Source of the DNA: Leucosporidium creatinivorum
Taxonomy: Eukaryota > Basidiomycota > Microbotryomycetes > Leucosporidiales > Leucosporidiaceae
DNA: 64,000 nt
NCBI GenBank assembly: GCA_001600635.1
Contig: BCKL01000031.1
Location: forward strand, 160,650-224,649
Reading direction: 5' to 3'
Part shown: positions 34,882-47,044 of the stretch, in pieces
Layout: each line of letters opens with the position of its first letter
Numbering within the stretch: the first letter of the stretch is position 1
Made by a program: the position numbers and the translations under genes
Notes under the pieces: generated by a model
Seen by the model: only the letters and a program-made list of their open reading frames with translations
What the model was told of the DNA's origin: nothing
The model's database searches: none

Positions 34882-37800
34882 CTACTCGTCAACAGCAAGC
34901 TGCACCGTGATCTGTGGCCCGTGATCTGTCAGCTGTCGCTCGGTCGAAGACTCTGAGAGCACTCACCTCTCCGTACGGCTCCTCCTGCGCGACCTGCACG
35001 TCTCCCCTCGTTGTAAGCGCGAGAAGGTGGTAGAATGCGGCTGCAGCAGCAGAGTTGGAAGTCGAAGCGACAGGGACGATGTCAGAGAAGAGGAGATCCT
35101 CGTTAGGTTGAGCCGAGGCGATGCGCTGGGCGAAGCTGTAGAAGCAATTGAGGGTCACTCAGAGCGGCATAGGGAGCCGATGGCAGAGAATTACGCACGT
35201 GAGGAACTTGAGCGAGTCCTGCTCGAGCTTATAGGCGATGGCCTCGGCGTTAGGCTGCGAAAGGGCTTGCGAGTCGAGTTGCTCTCCTTCGACTGAGGCG
35301 AGCGAGGCACAAGTCAGCGGTAGCTCAAGCGGAAGAAGAAGCAGTCACTTACTCTCGAGCTCCTCGAGCTCTCCAGCCTCGCCAACGCCGCCGTCAACGC
35401 CTTGCGAGCCGGCGCGTCCAGAGCCCAGCGCCGAGGGAACGAGGGAAGCGGAACGGCTGCGGTGCTTGCGGCTGCGGAAGATAAGACGATGTTAGCATGA
35501 GAGAGAAGCTGAAAGCTGAAGAGCGCACCCAGTTTTGAGAGGCGTGTCGCGAGAGAGCCTTGCCGTGCCGCCCTGACTCGAAGCGCCGCCGAGAGGTCCT
35601 GCGAGAGCGAGGTCAGCTCGGCGCAAGCGAAACGAGCGGAGAGAGCTGACCCACCGAAGCCGACGCCTTGATCACTCGAGACGATCTCGTTGTTCCAAGG
35701 GAAAGACTCCTTGCCGCGACCTTGGGTGCCGGAGCCAGCGCGACCCGCCTCGAGCTACAGTCGGGGTAACATGGTGAGCTAATAGTACACACATGGACAC
35801 TGACGAGCGGAGACGTACCTCGTCGTCGAAGCGGATCTCTTCGTCCATGCCGCCGAGATCTTGGCCTTGTCCAACTGCGCTCGGCGAAGGGGTCAGCAGC
35901 CTGCCTCCTCGAGGCCCTTAACCGCGGAGAAGGCAGCGAAAAGCTCACAATCGCCCTTGTTCGCACCTCCCATCTCATCCTGCCAGTAAAAGTCGACCTC
36001 ATCGGCGCCAATCTTGCCCCAATCGCCGCTCCTGCCGACTTGCGCCTCGCCCTCGCCCTCAACAGCACCGTCGCACATCTTGCGCTTCTTGGCGGGCTGC
36101 TTGTCGTCTTTGTCCTTGGTCGGCGATTTGCGCTTCTTCTCCTCTGTGGGAATGAGGTGGTCAGCTCGGCAGAAGCGGCGAGTGCGGGAGCAGAGAAAAC
36201 GTACTGGCGGCGCGACTCTCGCCAGGACGTGTGAGCTGAGATGTGACAGTGTCGTTCCAAACTGATTGGAGGAGCGGGTCAGCTACAGCAGCAGACGAGG
36301 AGAGCGACAGCAGCTAACAGTCGGCGAGCGCTCCTCCGACTAACGAGGACAGCGCCAGAGGTCAGCCTCTGGTCGGTTCTTGTAGCCAGAGCGACCACTC
36401 ACAACCCTCCGGAGGTCCAAAGATCAAGTCCATCGCCCTCTGCGCGCCCTCCTTCTCCTCCTTAGCGGCGGCGGCCTTCTCCCTCTCCTTCCTCATCCTC
36501 TCGGGGTAGCTGGCGCGGGCTTGCACGACTTGCTCGTCGGTGAGGGAGATGGAGGAGTCGATAGTGATGTGCTGTAGGGGTGATGCGAGGGCGGGAAGCG
36601 GGAGGGAGGCGATGAGATGGGTCAGCGAGAGCCGAGACAAGCGAGATAGAGAGCGACAATCGCACCTTGACCTTCTTGGGACTTCTCTTAGGCTTCTTGG
36701 CTTGAGCGGCGGTGGCAGCGGCGTCTTCGGTCGACTTGCGCTTGGAGCTAGCGAGCGTTCCGGTCGGCGAGCCATCCTCGAGAAGGTTCGGCTGAGGTTG
36801 GTCGACGGACGAGGCCTATGGGGAGGAATCCGTGATGGAGGAAGCAAGTCAGCTCCGAATCGCAAAACGTACGGACCGCGATGAACGAAGCAAGAACTCA
36901 CCCTCGGTCTAACAGCCTGACCCGCCCTCTGCGCCGCCGCCTCGGCCTGCTCGCGACGCACGCGATCCTCGTGGCTCTCGTCGCCCTCAAGGCCCATGAG
37001 ATGCTCGGGGAAACCGAAGTCGCCCTTGTCTTCGTACCCGTCGGGGAGCGCACTGCATGAGAAGCGAACGAAGTAAGAGAAAGAAGGGGAGGAAGCGGCA
37101 GGCGAGATCAGCGACCGAGGGCGGCAGAACAGCGCGAGTGACAGCTCACTAGTCATCCATACCCCCCATATCGTACTCGCCGCCTTGCGCACTCGAAGAA
37201 GCGCCCTTGCCGCTGTCGCCTTTGGGCAGCACGCCGAGCATCTCGTCGACCTCCCTAGAATGGCCTTCGAGGATCCCCTGTAGCGATGCGAACGGCAAAG
37301 AGTCAGCTCGCCACCTTCTGAAAGGACAGAGGGCGTCGCCCGACCGATGAGAGGCGAAAGGAAGCTGGGAATGGATCGCCGAAGCTCACAGGATCGTTCT
37401 CGCCAAAGACCATGCCGTAGCCGTCGTCCTGGTAGCCCTCCTGAAATCTTCTAGCAGGATCGTCGTAGTCTTGCAGGCGGTAGTCGTCGAGATGAGGCTC
37501 TTGCAGCGTGATGGAAGCGAGGTCCTTGACGACGTGCTTGTCCGAGACGGTGGCGCGGACTCGAGGCGAGTCGGGCGTTCCTGTAGAGTTGTAAGTATCG
37601 AGAGCAGTCAGCTAGCCACTTCTGTACCGAGTGCATCGTCTCCGAGCGTTGAAAGCCCTTCGCCGAGCCCAACTCACCTCCCACTCCACTCCCAAACTCG
37701 CTAGCCTCCTCCTCTCCCACGACTCCCTCCTCGCCCCTCATAATAGCACCCCAATCCGGCCCGACGTTCCAATCAGGGTCCCATCCGAGCACAGCGAGCG

Positions 37801-38525
37801 CAGGGTCGATGGCGAGGTCGATGCCGTGCGCTCCTCCTCCAGTCGCGCCGGCGGCAGCAGCGGGGATGGGAGCGAGGTCGATGGTCGTGGCGGCGAGAGG
37901 GCTGTAGGCGAAGAGATCGGGGGAGTGGAGAAGGCATGGTCAGCGCGAGTAGCGGAGGACGAGAGACGAGACGACCGACTTCTTGAAGACGTCGCTGATG
38001 GCCTTCTTGAGCGACTGCTGGACTTGTGTGACGTCCGAGTGGTAGATAATGTACTGGGAGATAGTTCGACGCGTGCAGGAAGAGGTGAGAGGGTGCAGCG
38101 AGAGAGGACGAGTCAGCTCCCGCTCGGCGAGCTCTGCCCCGGCGCCTGAGAAAGCTTACCTGCTGCTGATACACCCTCGCAATCCCACAAAGCAAGTTAC
38201 TCGACAACCTCAGCGCCAAAGGCTCCTCTGGACTAGCCAGTTGCTCACTGCAGGAGCGCGTCAGCTTCTCGTCCTCCCCTCCCGAGCTCGTCGCCACCAG
38301 CAGCAGCGCGAGATGTAGCTCACCAGGCAGCTTTGAGGTTGCACGCGAGCACCTCTTTCCTCGTTAGCTTCTTGATGCTCGTTCCTCCTTTCGAGCCGAT
38401 GGTGGCGGCGAGCCAGTAGAGACCGAACCCGCTCTTGCGCGAGGCGAGGATGTCCTACAGAAAGAATGGAGAGTCAGCAGTGAGCTGCAGAGGACAGCAG
38501 GGTAGCTCACCGTCGAGTAGAACAT
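34882..38525 (-). CDS. REC8: Meiotic cohesin subunit REC8 (kleisin)
   Basis: An alpha-kleisin that closes the cohesin ring on meiotic chromosomes in the nucleus. The 15-bp first exon encodes MFYST (38511-38525). The next gives DILASRKSGFGLYWLAATIG, then KKLTRKEVLACNLKAAW, then PEEPLALRLSSNLLCGIARV and YIIYHSDVTQVQQSLKKAIS. This is the Rad21/Rec8 N-domain that binds SMC3; LALRLSSNL fits Rec8 better than Rad21. The middle is acidic and Lys-rich with bipartite-like basic runs (KKPKRSPKKVK). The C-terminal winged helix is FAQRIASAQPNEDLLFSDIV, then AAAAAFYHLLALTTRGDVQV and QEEPYGEITVQLAVDE, with TAG at 34882-34884. About 14 introns. REC8 over RAD21 is a family-level judgement from the N-domain. 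Confidence 0.85.
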
Positions 38526-38713
38526 CCTGCAGAAGAGAGAAGCGAAGCGAATGAGAGGGAAGAGGGAGAGATGAGAGCGCCTTCTCGAGCGAGTCGAACG
38601 AGCGAAGGCGGACTTCGCGAGCGCCCTGTAACCTCTCGTTCAACTCAATGCAATGTACTGTAGCTGGTCTAACAACATACTAGCAATACAATACCACCCT
38701 CAAACACCACCAT

Positions 38714-40053
38714 TCACTGCATCAGCACGCCCTTGACCAGCAACTCGACGACCTTCTCCGCATCGAATCCCTCGGCCAGCATCCTCTTAAACCGTCGTGG
38801 GATCTCATCGAGCACAGCGAGAGACGCGTCGGGTATTGTGGCGCGTAATGAGGAGGAAAGGATGGGCGTTAGGGAGAGGACTGGAGCGAGTGAGCCGAGC
38901 GGGGAGGGGTCGAGGGAGTAGGTGAGGCGGAGGGAGAGGGAGCGTCTGCGAGGTGAAGTAGAGAGGTCAGCGCAGAGCCTGAGAGCGCAAGAAGGCGATC
39001 CACAGCTACTCACGATGGGTTGCTGAAGGTAAGCGACGTCGGATCCTCGACCGAGCTGTCGCCCTCCGCCGAACTGGCGCCGCCCGCCGTTGCTGATGCC
39101 ACTACAACCTCGGCGAGGTCGGCGCGCAATATCGAGAACAGCTCGACTCGCTGCGAGGCGAGCAGCGAGTACTCCCTCAGCCTCGCGAAGAGCGCTGGTG
39201 GATTCGGCCTTCTCGCGAGTTGCAGCCTGCTCAACAACGGCAGGTCAGCTCGGCTCGAGGTCTCTCAGGGTAGTGCAGGACAACTCACTCATCAACAGCC
39301 CTCTGCAGCTCTCCTCCACCACCCCAAACGACCGCCTCGGTGCTCACGACCTCATATTCCCTCCCCGGATCCGGCGCCGAAGCATCCGCCTCGTCCACTG
39401 ATCGCGGCTCACGGACCGTGAGCTGTACTCTGAATCCTATTGGTACCGTCGGAGACGGCAGAGTGCCGATCAGGGTGTGTTGGCGAAGCTGGTGGTCTGC
39501 GAGCGGGCGCGAGAGATTAGCGAGGATGCGGGGGTAGAAGGAGGATAAGTAGGGCGTACTATTCTCGACAGTAATCAACCTCGACTCTGCCTCGCTCAGC
39601 TCCAGACCGGTGAAGCTGGCGTTGGCCTGCACCTGCAATCGCGAGGGAGCGAGAGAGGCAGTCGCGTCAGTTTCTCGCTTCGTAGAGGTTGAGTAGCGAC
39701 GTACAAGCTCGTACGCCCTCTCAAGATCTATCGAGACCTGCTCCGACCCTTGGTAGTCCTTGGGCTTAGGCGGATGAGCAGCGAGAAGCGCGGAATCGTT
39801 GCTGGCGAGGAGGGCGCGTCTATAGTAGCATCGCTTGTTAGCTGTCAGACCTCAGCGGGACTTAGAAGAGCACCCACATAGTCTTTTCAATTCCCTCATC
39901 CAGCTCGTTGTCGTCGGCAGGGCGTGGTCGTTTTGCGGGAGGCGCTGGGGGTCGTTGTTTGTCGTCCGAGAAGGAGGCGATTTGCTCCTCTAGTGAAGCG
40001 ATCTCGGCTAGTAAAGCAGCTCGTTCGGCGTCCAGTAGAGGGTCAGAGTCCAT
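38714..40053 (-). CDS. Unidentified protein with N-terminal coiled coil
   Basis: It begins MDSDPLLDAERAALLAEIAS at 40053 with a short coiled coil (about residues 8-30) and a basic KRPRPADD patch. Later exons give ALLASNDSALLAAHPPKPKD, FTGLELSEAESRLITVENS, LRQHTLIGTLPSPTVPIGFR, REYSLLASQRVELFSILRAD and LDEIPRRFKRMLAEGFDAEK, ending GVLMQ with TGA at 38714-38716. About five introns of 55-80 bp; roughly 330 residues. A short N-terminal coiled coil followed by a beta-rich C-terminus recalls CENP-O/Mcm21 kinetochore proteins, but no diagnostic motif supports this. It lies 188 bp upstream of REC8 on the same strand. Confidence 0.72.
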
Positions 40054-40497
40054 CGTTCGGTTCGAGCGAGTGAAGAAACGAGGAGGTGAGCGGAGGAGCG
40101 AAGCGAGGGCGCTGACTTTCGGTGAGGTCAAGGCGAGTTTTGAGGTCCCTTCAGACGCCACTTGTAGCTTTATGGAAAGGTTGAGACTCTCATCGACCTG
40201 TCCGAGCACCTGCTCTGTGCTTCAGCGCCCTACAGCTCTCGCTTTCCGCTGCTGCACGTGACTTCAATTTCTCTCGCTCGCCGTCTCACCTCGTCCTGCA
40301 TATCACTTCGAACACCACAGTATTACAGTGAAAATGTAAGGCGAAGCGATCTCGAGCCGAGCTGGCGCCACCTCGATCCCTTGTGCGTCAAAGGGTCAGC
40401 TTCGGCGCTCGAGTCTCGGCGCTCATGAGTCATCCGAGGGTGAGAGAGCTCACCGGTCGTTCGGCATTCGTAAGGGAGTCCCAAGCTACGAGGAAGT

Positions 40498-41615
40498 CTA
40501 TTTACGGTTCTCCTTGCACCTGTTAGTGGTGGTGAGAGTGATCAGCTGTCGTCTCGGCCATGATGGAGAAGGGCGGAGACTCGCCAGTCGCGATGGTGCG
40601 GCCAATCCTGCTTTTGGTGCGCCGCCGAACAGTAAAACTCACTCATGCATGCTCCGCATTTGAAGAGCCCATCCTCCGACGCGCAGATGATGCACGCAGC
40701 GAGCCCGCCGACGTAGTTGTCGATCAGCAGCTTGACGCGTTGCCCAGCTTTTCTGATCTCGAAGCTGGTCCTCCCTCTGGAGCGCGAACTGGCGAGTGAA
40801 AAGGTCGTCAATGAAGGCCATCTCGTTGGAAGGGACGGCGCGGGTTCCGCATGAGAAGTGGGCGCGAGCTCCGCTTGCTCGGCGCGAGAGCAGCAGCGAG
40901 CGGGCGAGGGCCGAGATGACGGGGAGGGTCTGAGATTCTTGGTCTCCTTCGAATTGGCGCCAGTAGATGTACTTGTGACTGCCTGTAGCAGTCTGTACCT
41001 GCTGGTCGAGACCAAGGAGGATGCCGGCGTTGATGAACAGGGCGTCGTGGCGGTAGACTTGGAGCGATGGTCGGTCTGAGGGGCATAGGAGGATGGTGAT
41101 GGCGCCTGTTCCTTTCTGCACACTGAAGTAGTGCGCACTGGTCTTGACGAAGCAGGGGAATTTAAGTCGAAGAGTGGAATCCTCGGCTTCCATCGACTGG
41201 CGAACCGCTTGTACCAACGCCGAAGCCGCCGAGCTGGCCAGCGTGTCCACGTTTGGGACGCGGTGAATGACGACGAAGTCGACCGAAGCTCCTGTCCTTC
41301 CATTTACGATGTATCCGACTCCCACTCGGCAGACCTCAAGGAAGTTCTGAGAGGGGGGGGCACTCGCCTGAGACGAAGACGAATGACCTCGAGGTGGCGT
41401 TGCAATGAGCGACGACGGCGTTGCTGAAGAAGGTGCCGCTAATCCCTCCTACAGGAGCTGTGGGCGCCAGCAGCGCGAAGCTGTTGTGAGCGAGTGGGAG
41501 ATGATCATCGAGGGTGAGGAGGTATTAGGCCGGGGTGCCCGGCTCTCGCGGCACAGAGCTGACGACGAACTCCTTGTCACGGTCGAGAGTGCGCGAGGTG
41601 ATTTGGATGGGCATG
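40498..41615 (-). pseudogene. MYND zinc-finger gene, B-type (pair 2), multiply disrupted
   Basis: It starts MPIQITSRTLDRDKEFVVSS at 41615. A TAA at 41526-41528 follows GTPA within 30 codons, and a further frame change occurs near the G run at about 41347. The longest clean frame is 41325 to about 40740 (VDFVVIHRVPNVDTLASSAA to QFALQREDQ). Another frame change precedes the finger CIICASEDGLFKCGAC, FYCSAAHQKQDWPHHRDW. The last intron appears to use a GC donor (GCGAGT), then CKENRK and TAG at 40498-40500. It is most like the B genes at 25346 and 51010, and is divergent from the A gene at 42110, so this pair is inverted relative to the other two. Confidence 0.72.
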
Positions 41616-42109
41616 GCGAGAGCTGAGGGAGGGTCGACACGGGTGAAGAGCTCAGCGAGCGGTGCGAAATGAAGGGAAAGCTCGGCCTGCGCTGGCGAGA
41701 GGGTCAGCTACTGGATTACAGCTCTTCACCTCTGCTCGTTCTTTCAATCTACTCACCTGTAGCTCGACTTGCACTCACCTTGTTGACTTCTCAGCAGCAG
41801 CAGCGGTTCGAGCTCCCTTGTCCGTCCTCGACGTGTTTCAGCGCCCGAGCGTCGAGCTTTGGGAAGGTGGTGGAAAGGTGTAGAGCTGTAGTCGAGCTGT
41901 AGCTGTGCTTCTTTTGGTACTGTACGAGAGTCGAAAGCTGAGAGCGACGAGAAGAGCGAGAGCGATGAAGCGGGAGGGAAAGCGGCTCGAGCCGAGTTGG
42001 ATTTCGTTCTCTTGTCCTCCTCAGATCAAGCAGCAGCAGCAGCAGCAGCAGCCCTCATCTTGCTCGCTTCTCGTCTCGACAGCTCGAACCCACTAGGACT
42101 ACAGCTCTA
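41616..42109. promoter_or_regulatory. Shared divergent intergenic region, MYND pair 2 (inverted)
   Basis: 494 bp whose reverse complement aligns with 24873-25345 and 50554-51009. The block GCGCTGAAACACGTCGA and its neighbours are conserved. It has gained a CAG tract on the A side. Probable bidirectional promoter with a 5' UTR intron on the B side. Confidence 0.65.
42031..42051 (+). repeat. CAG microsatellite, 7 units
   Basis: Seven perfect CAG units in the 5' leader of the A-type MYND gene, absent from the matching leaders of the other two cassettes. Confidence 0.9.
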
Positions 42110-43199
42110 ATGAACGCTGAAGCTGCNACTAAGATCCACCACCACTACATCGAAGCAGGCGACCCTCTCCTCGCTGCCTCGACTTCGCCCGACCCAGCTG
42201 GCACGCTCGTCTTTCCCGAGTCGCTTCAGCTCAACGAGTACTGCTACGCCGTCCTCAAGCCCGAGTCAAGCATCAAGCGCATCGTAGGAAGACTGAGCTC
42301 CATCCTTATTGTCATGCACTGCAAGGAGACGAAGCGCACGACGGTCGAGCTGTTTGGCTCTGGCTACGCCTTGTCGGAGCGTTACATCGAACCAGTCAAG
42401 GAGCTCCTTGCCGCTGGGAAAGGCTCGGTGTACGCTTTGCTCGCTCAGTTGCCTGAAGGCCCCCACCCCAACAACATTCCGACCGTCCAGCAGCTCTTCA
42501 GCAAGCAGGACTTGCCCCTCACTTCCCTCGACAACGTCGACGCTAAGGGCGCTCAGATCTTTTCGGTCGAGGGTGGCACGGGAGCTGGGACTTTCTACCA
42601 CGCTACCTCGTCCCTCCCCACCCTCTCGCTTTCCACCGCCGACCGCTTCACCACCCTTTTCGACCTTCTGATAAAGCTGGAGAGGGCGACTACTGTGGCG
42701 ATGCTTGCTGGCCAAGAGCGACGCCTCTGGAACCAGTATAGTGGCGACGAGTCCCGCCGCCTTCCCACGATCTTCGACCAGGCGCACATGTACATCATGG
42801 CCGCTCGCCNTCCCACCGCCGAGGACGAGGACGACGGAGGCTTCCCCCCCTTCCCCATCACTGAGATGTTCGGAATGAGGATGGCGGCAGGCGCTCATGC
42901 GATCATCAAAATGTTTCGCGAGGACAAAAGGCCGGGAAACGCCAGCATGGCGGCCGCCGAGAAGATCGCCGAGCTGGGATTGTACTGCGCGGTGTGTGGG
43001 GAGCAGGATGACCTAATGAGGTGTTCCGGATGTAAGAAGGTGTACTTCTGCGGACAGGCGCATCAGAAGGACGCCTGGAAAGATCACGCCAACCTGTACG
43101 TGTGCCGAGCGACGGGGAAGTTCGATAGCTCGCCAATGACCTTTTCTTCAATTCGACAGGTGCAAGCAGCTTCGCAACAAGAACATCTGGAAGAAGTAG
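42110..43199 (+). CDS. MYND zinc-finger protein, A-type (pair 2)
   Basis: About 341 residues starting MNAEA, then KIHHHYIEAGDPLLAA, parallel to IEHYYVQKGDPML of the gene at 24872. The N-terminal 290 residues include LNEYCYAVLKPESSIKRIVG and LIVMHCKETKRTTVELFGSG. The finger is CAVCGEQDDLMRCSGC, then YFCGQAHQKDAWKDHANL. The last intron (GTACGT from 43096 to CAG at 43160) precedes CKQLRNKNIWKK with TAG at 43197-43199, supplying the final Cys. A 3' UTR intron is likely (about 43230-43300). Two Ns are in the frame. No disruption is seen, so it may be functional. Its divergent B partner is broken. Confidence 0.84.
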
Positions 43200-43743
43200 C
43201 TTGACAGTCGACTATCGTTGAANGCGAAGGTGAGCTCACCTTCGCGCTCCCAGCGACCGAAGCTTGATTCGGCGAAGCTAACCGAGTCTTTTCGCTTAGA
43301 CGACCAGCGGGACGCTGTGGACGACCTCGAGTAGCTTGAAGAGAAGTGTACCGTTCTGAAAGTTTTCAACCCTCCTTCGACGATTTCTACCAGTAGGGAT
43401 CGGTGGGAGCGAAAGCGAGAGCAAGCCGTCGATTTGCTACTCGGTGCTCGCGTCCGTAGCTCAGGTAGACCTTCGCGAGAGGTGTCAAACGAAATCAGAG
43501 AACTGCATGGAACCTCGCAACACCTGTAAAAATCCAGGGAAAGGCGGCGAGCGTGCAGATGGGCTCGATCTCCGAGCCCGCCGAGAGCAGGGGTAGAGGT
43601 GAGTTTTGGTAGCGGGGTATAGCTAGCGTTGCAAATGACCTGATTCATTACAGAAGCGAGTGGCGAGTCGAGAGCACGGACCACGATCTGTGCGGAGCTC
43701 AAGAGTTGCGAAGGAAGGCTGAAGCTCTTGTCTCTCTTTTACC
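43200..43743. other. Intergenic between MYND gene and ligase gene
   Basis: Contains the probable 3' UTR intron of the MYND gene at its left end. The rest shows no supportable gene; the long minus-strand frame (43148-43702) overlaps the MYND exon and carries no motif. Confidence 0.4.
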
Positions 43744-46699
43744 ATGACTCGCTCCCCACTTCCCCTCGTTCGGCTGCTGCTGTACAGCACAGTACATCGA
43801 CCACCACCTCGCCCTCCTCCGCTGTACCTCTTCAGCTCTTACAGCCGCCCTCTGAGTCGCCAGCTCTCGCAAAGCACGGCCCCACTTCAAGCTCAGGCCA
43901 AACCAGCTGTACCAGAGCAGCCAGCGCACCAAGAGATCATCTACATTCACCCTCATCTAGACTTGATGTCGCTCCCACCTTCGCTCTTACCCAACTGGCC
44001 TGTAGGGGAGCAGATGCACGTCCAAGGCTCGACCGGCTCTGCTTACGCTCTCACTCGGTGTGTGGCTTGTTCTGGTGCAGTGTAGGCGTCTTTGAGAGCT
44101 CAAGCTGACCCNCCCCTGCTGCCCTACTCCCCTACAGCCACTCCCTCAACAACTACTCGTGCTCCTGCCCCGCCTGGAAGTTTCAAAAGGGCCAGTCGAG
44201 CGAAGTGAGGACTTGCAAGCATCTGAGGGAGATGTTGGGCGATGCGTGAGTACTAGTGCGCGTGCTGGCTGGTACGGAAGCGTGGGCTTGGTCGGCTGCA
44301 GGCTCGCCGAGCTGAGATGAAGGCCGAAGAGGACGTTGACACGCGTTGGAAAAGCTGACCAGCGCGCGAGGAGAGCGCTGAGGGCTGTATAGCGACTGGT
44401 GAGGTCTAGCGACGCGTGGAGAACGGGTGGAGCGAGGTGCAGCTGAGCCAGGGCCTTCGTGGCGCGCTCGGCGAGGGCTGAAGCTCTTCGCTGGGCGGCC
44501 ACTTGTCCTCATGGGTCGGCTGCATCTCATCTCAGCAACAACAGAAGACCTGTGTTGCTCTCGATAAGGCCTAGAGCTGAGCTTCGACTCTGCGACCGAC
44601 TTGAACTGAGCTGAGCTCCGTCGGGGGCGGCTGCTCCATAGTGAGACCGACTTTGGCTACTAATGGGGTCTGAAGGTGCAGGGTGCACCATCAAGACGCC
44701 CCACCGTGCGCGTGTCATGTTGCAGAGCAGCCAGCAAGGTTGGACGAGCCAGGAAGCCGCGCTTTTGCTTGCTCGGCGCGGGCCAGCAGCTCGCCGCCGG
44801 TTGGCTGATACCATGAGGACCTGCCCTCTCGAGCTCAGACTGCCCTCGGCACTCCCTGTGACGTTGAGACGCANCGCTGACGCTCCTCTCTGCTCTCCTC
44901 CGCTTCTCTCTTGCCTCCTTCCTTCTCACCCTCGCCTCGTCTCCCCTCCCTCCTCCTTCGCGCCCTTTCACCCGCTCCTTTCGAAATAGACACGAGAACA
45001 CTCGCACCGGGACCGAGCCCCCCAAGGGAAAGAAGAAGGCGACCAAGAAGCGTCCCGCCGCCGCTGCTGGAGACGACGACGAGGTCGCTGCCCCTCCCAT
45101 CAAGAAGAAGGCCGCGCCGAGGAAGAAGAAGGTCGTTGATGAGGAGGATGGAGCTGCTACTGGAGGAGGAGCGCAGAGTGGATTCACGCCTCTGCTGCTC
45201 GCTCAGTCGTTCGANTTGGGCGGAAAGAAGGATCCCGAGGGCATGTGGGTCAGCGAGAAGCGTGAGTCGGCTGAGGTAGCGCATGTGGGCTGCTCGCTAA
45301 GTTCCATCATCTACTATCATACAGTCGACGGAGTGCGCGCTTACTGGGATGGGATCGACACCGTCTGGTCGCGTACGGGCAAGCGCTTCTCGGTGCCCAA
45401 GTTCTTCCTCGACCGTGAGTCCGGCCTCGTTCCCTTTCTGTCGCAGCTGCACGCTGACACCTTCTTTACGCCTCTGCTCCTCCTTCGCTTCCAATCAGGC
45501 CTCCCTCGCAACCACTCGCTCGACGGAGAGCTCTACCTCGGCCGCGACCGCTTCGACGAGACCTCGGGCATCGTTCGCACCACCAACACCAGCGAGGCGA
45601 GCGAGGCCAAGTGGAAGCAGATGAAGTTCATGGTGAGCTGAGAGCGTCGGCTTTGTCACCCTGGGTTTTTCAAGGCTAACCTCGGGTTTCGCTGCTTTAC
45701 CCTCCGCCTCCCTCACCTTTCGTCTCCTCGCCACCGTCACTCGTGACCCTCCTTTCCTTCCTCGCCGCGTCTCTGACAGGTCTTCGACATCCCCTCGATT
45801 GGCAATCAGTCCTTCGAAGCCCGTCTCCAACAACTCAACGCTCTCTTCCCCGCCGACAAGGAAGGACCCGTCCAAGTCGTCAAGCACGAGCTCTGCAAAG
45901 GCATCGAGGACCTCAACGAGAGGCTGACTGCGATTCAGAAGATCGACGGCGAGGGGTGAGTCGTCGAGCTGACTCGCTTCGGCGCTCGCTCCAGATCGCT
46001 GAGGCGGCGAGCCATTGTTGACTGGTTCCACCCCCCCTCTTCTCTACCTCTTCCTTCTTCTCTTCGNTCGACCACAGCCTCATGCTCCGCGTCGCCGGCT
46101 CCAAGTACGTCGGCAAGAGGGACAAGTCGCTCCTCAAGGTCAAGACGTTCTACGACGCCGAGGCCAAAGTCGTCGGCTACGAGCCTGGCAAGGTGCGCTG
46201 ATCTCCTGTCTCTTCCGCTTCGNTCNANNNCTGACNNNANTCNNCNCCNANACAGGGCAAGTANGCGCTCGTNACNGGATCCCTCATCNGCGAGATGGAG
46301 TCGGGCCAGCAGTTCAGCGTCGGCAGCGGCATGAGCGATGCGAGGAGGGCTGATCCGCCTCAGGTAGGTCCTTGTCTCCTTTTCCCAGCTTCTGCCGCTT
46401 TGCTCCCTCCTCGNNGACTCAGAACCGANCTGACCTCGTCTCCTTTGCCCTCGCCTTCTCGCCCGCCTTTCCTCCCTCGCTACTCGTCACACCGTCACCC
46501 TGCTGCCTCGCTCTCCTCCCTCGTCTGCCAAATCCCACAGCTCGGCGCCATCATCTCCTACCGCTTCCAAGAGCTCACCAAGGGCAANATCCCNCGCTTC
46601 CCCACCTTNGTCGGCGAGCGCGCCGANATGGATGCTCCCAAGGACTGCATCGTCAGGACTTCGATTGCGAGGGCCNACACGGGTGCTNGGGATGAGTGA
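43744..46699 (+). CDS. SWIM zinc finger fused to small ATP-dependent DNA ligase
   Basis: A nucleic-acid ligase that seals nicks using ATP. The Arg-rich N-terminus (MTRSPLPLVRLLLYSTVHRP) looks like a mitochondrial presequence. A SWIM finger follows: CSCPAWKFQKGQSSEVRTC then KH (C-x-C...C-x-H). After a Lys/Asp-rich linker come the ligase motifs: motif I KLDGVRAYWDG (KxDG, intron inside the Lys-Leu junction), LDGELYLGRD (motif III), EGLMLRVAGSKYVGKR (motif IV) and LLKVKTF (motif V). An OB-fold tail (SGQQFSVGSGMSDARR) ends with TGA at 46697-46699. The catalytic part resembles small bacterial-type ligases rather than fungal LIG1 or LIG4. The intron after the SWIM domain (about 44246-44988, 743 bp) is far longer than the others here. 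Many Ns occur at 46.06-46.69 kb. Confidence 0.85.
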
Positions 46700-47044
46700 G
46701 GGTTTAGGAGGAGAGGTCCTGAGGCCGCTTGTTTCGCTTGATGAGGACGTTCGCCGAGGCTCGGTCGCTTGATGTGGGTGGAGCCGAGGGGACGATGCGT
46801 GTAGATACCTGGTAGTGATCAGTAGCAGTAGCATACCCCACTCTCTAGTCGTACAGCGCTGAGCTCGCCAGCGAATGAGAGAAGCGAGCCGAGGGAGACT
46901 GTGGAGCCGAGCGCCGAACTTTACTCCGCGCGTTTCAGTAGCCTGGGAAGTCTTGCCAGCTCGCCAGCAGGCCGCGATGGCGGATTATTACTGATTGATT
47001 TAGTCGAGGCCAGCTCTAAGGTCTATCTACACCATCTCTAGGAC
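46700..47044. other. Intergenic, convergent 3' ends
   Basis: 345 bp between the ligase stop and the stop of the minus-strand gene. Nothing recognisable. Confidence 0.4.

Noticed and set aside
38714-40053. Firm CENP-O/Mcm21 assignment
   Set aside because: Only a short coiled coil and general layout agree; no diagnostic residues were seen.
43148-43702. 185-codon minus-strand frame as a gene
   Set aside because: It overlaps the last exon of the MYND gene and its probable 3' UTR intron, contains an N, and shows no motif.
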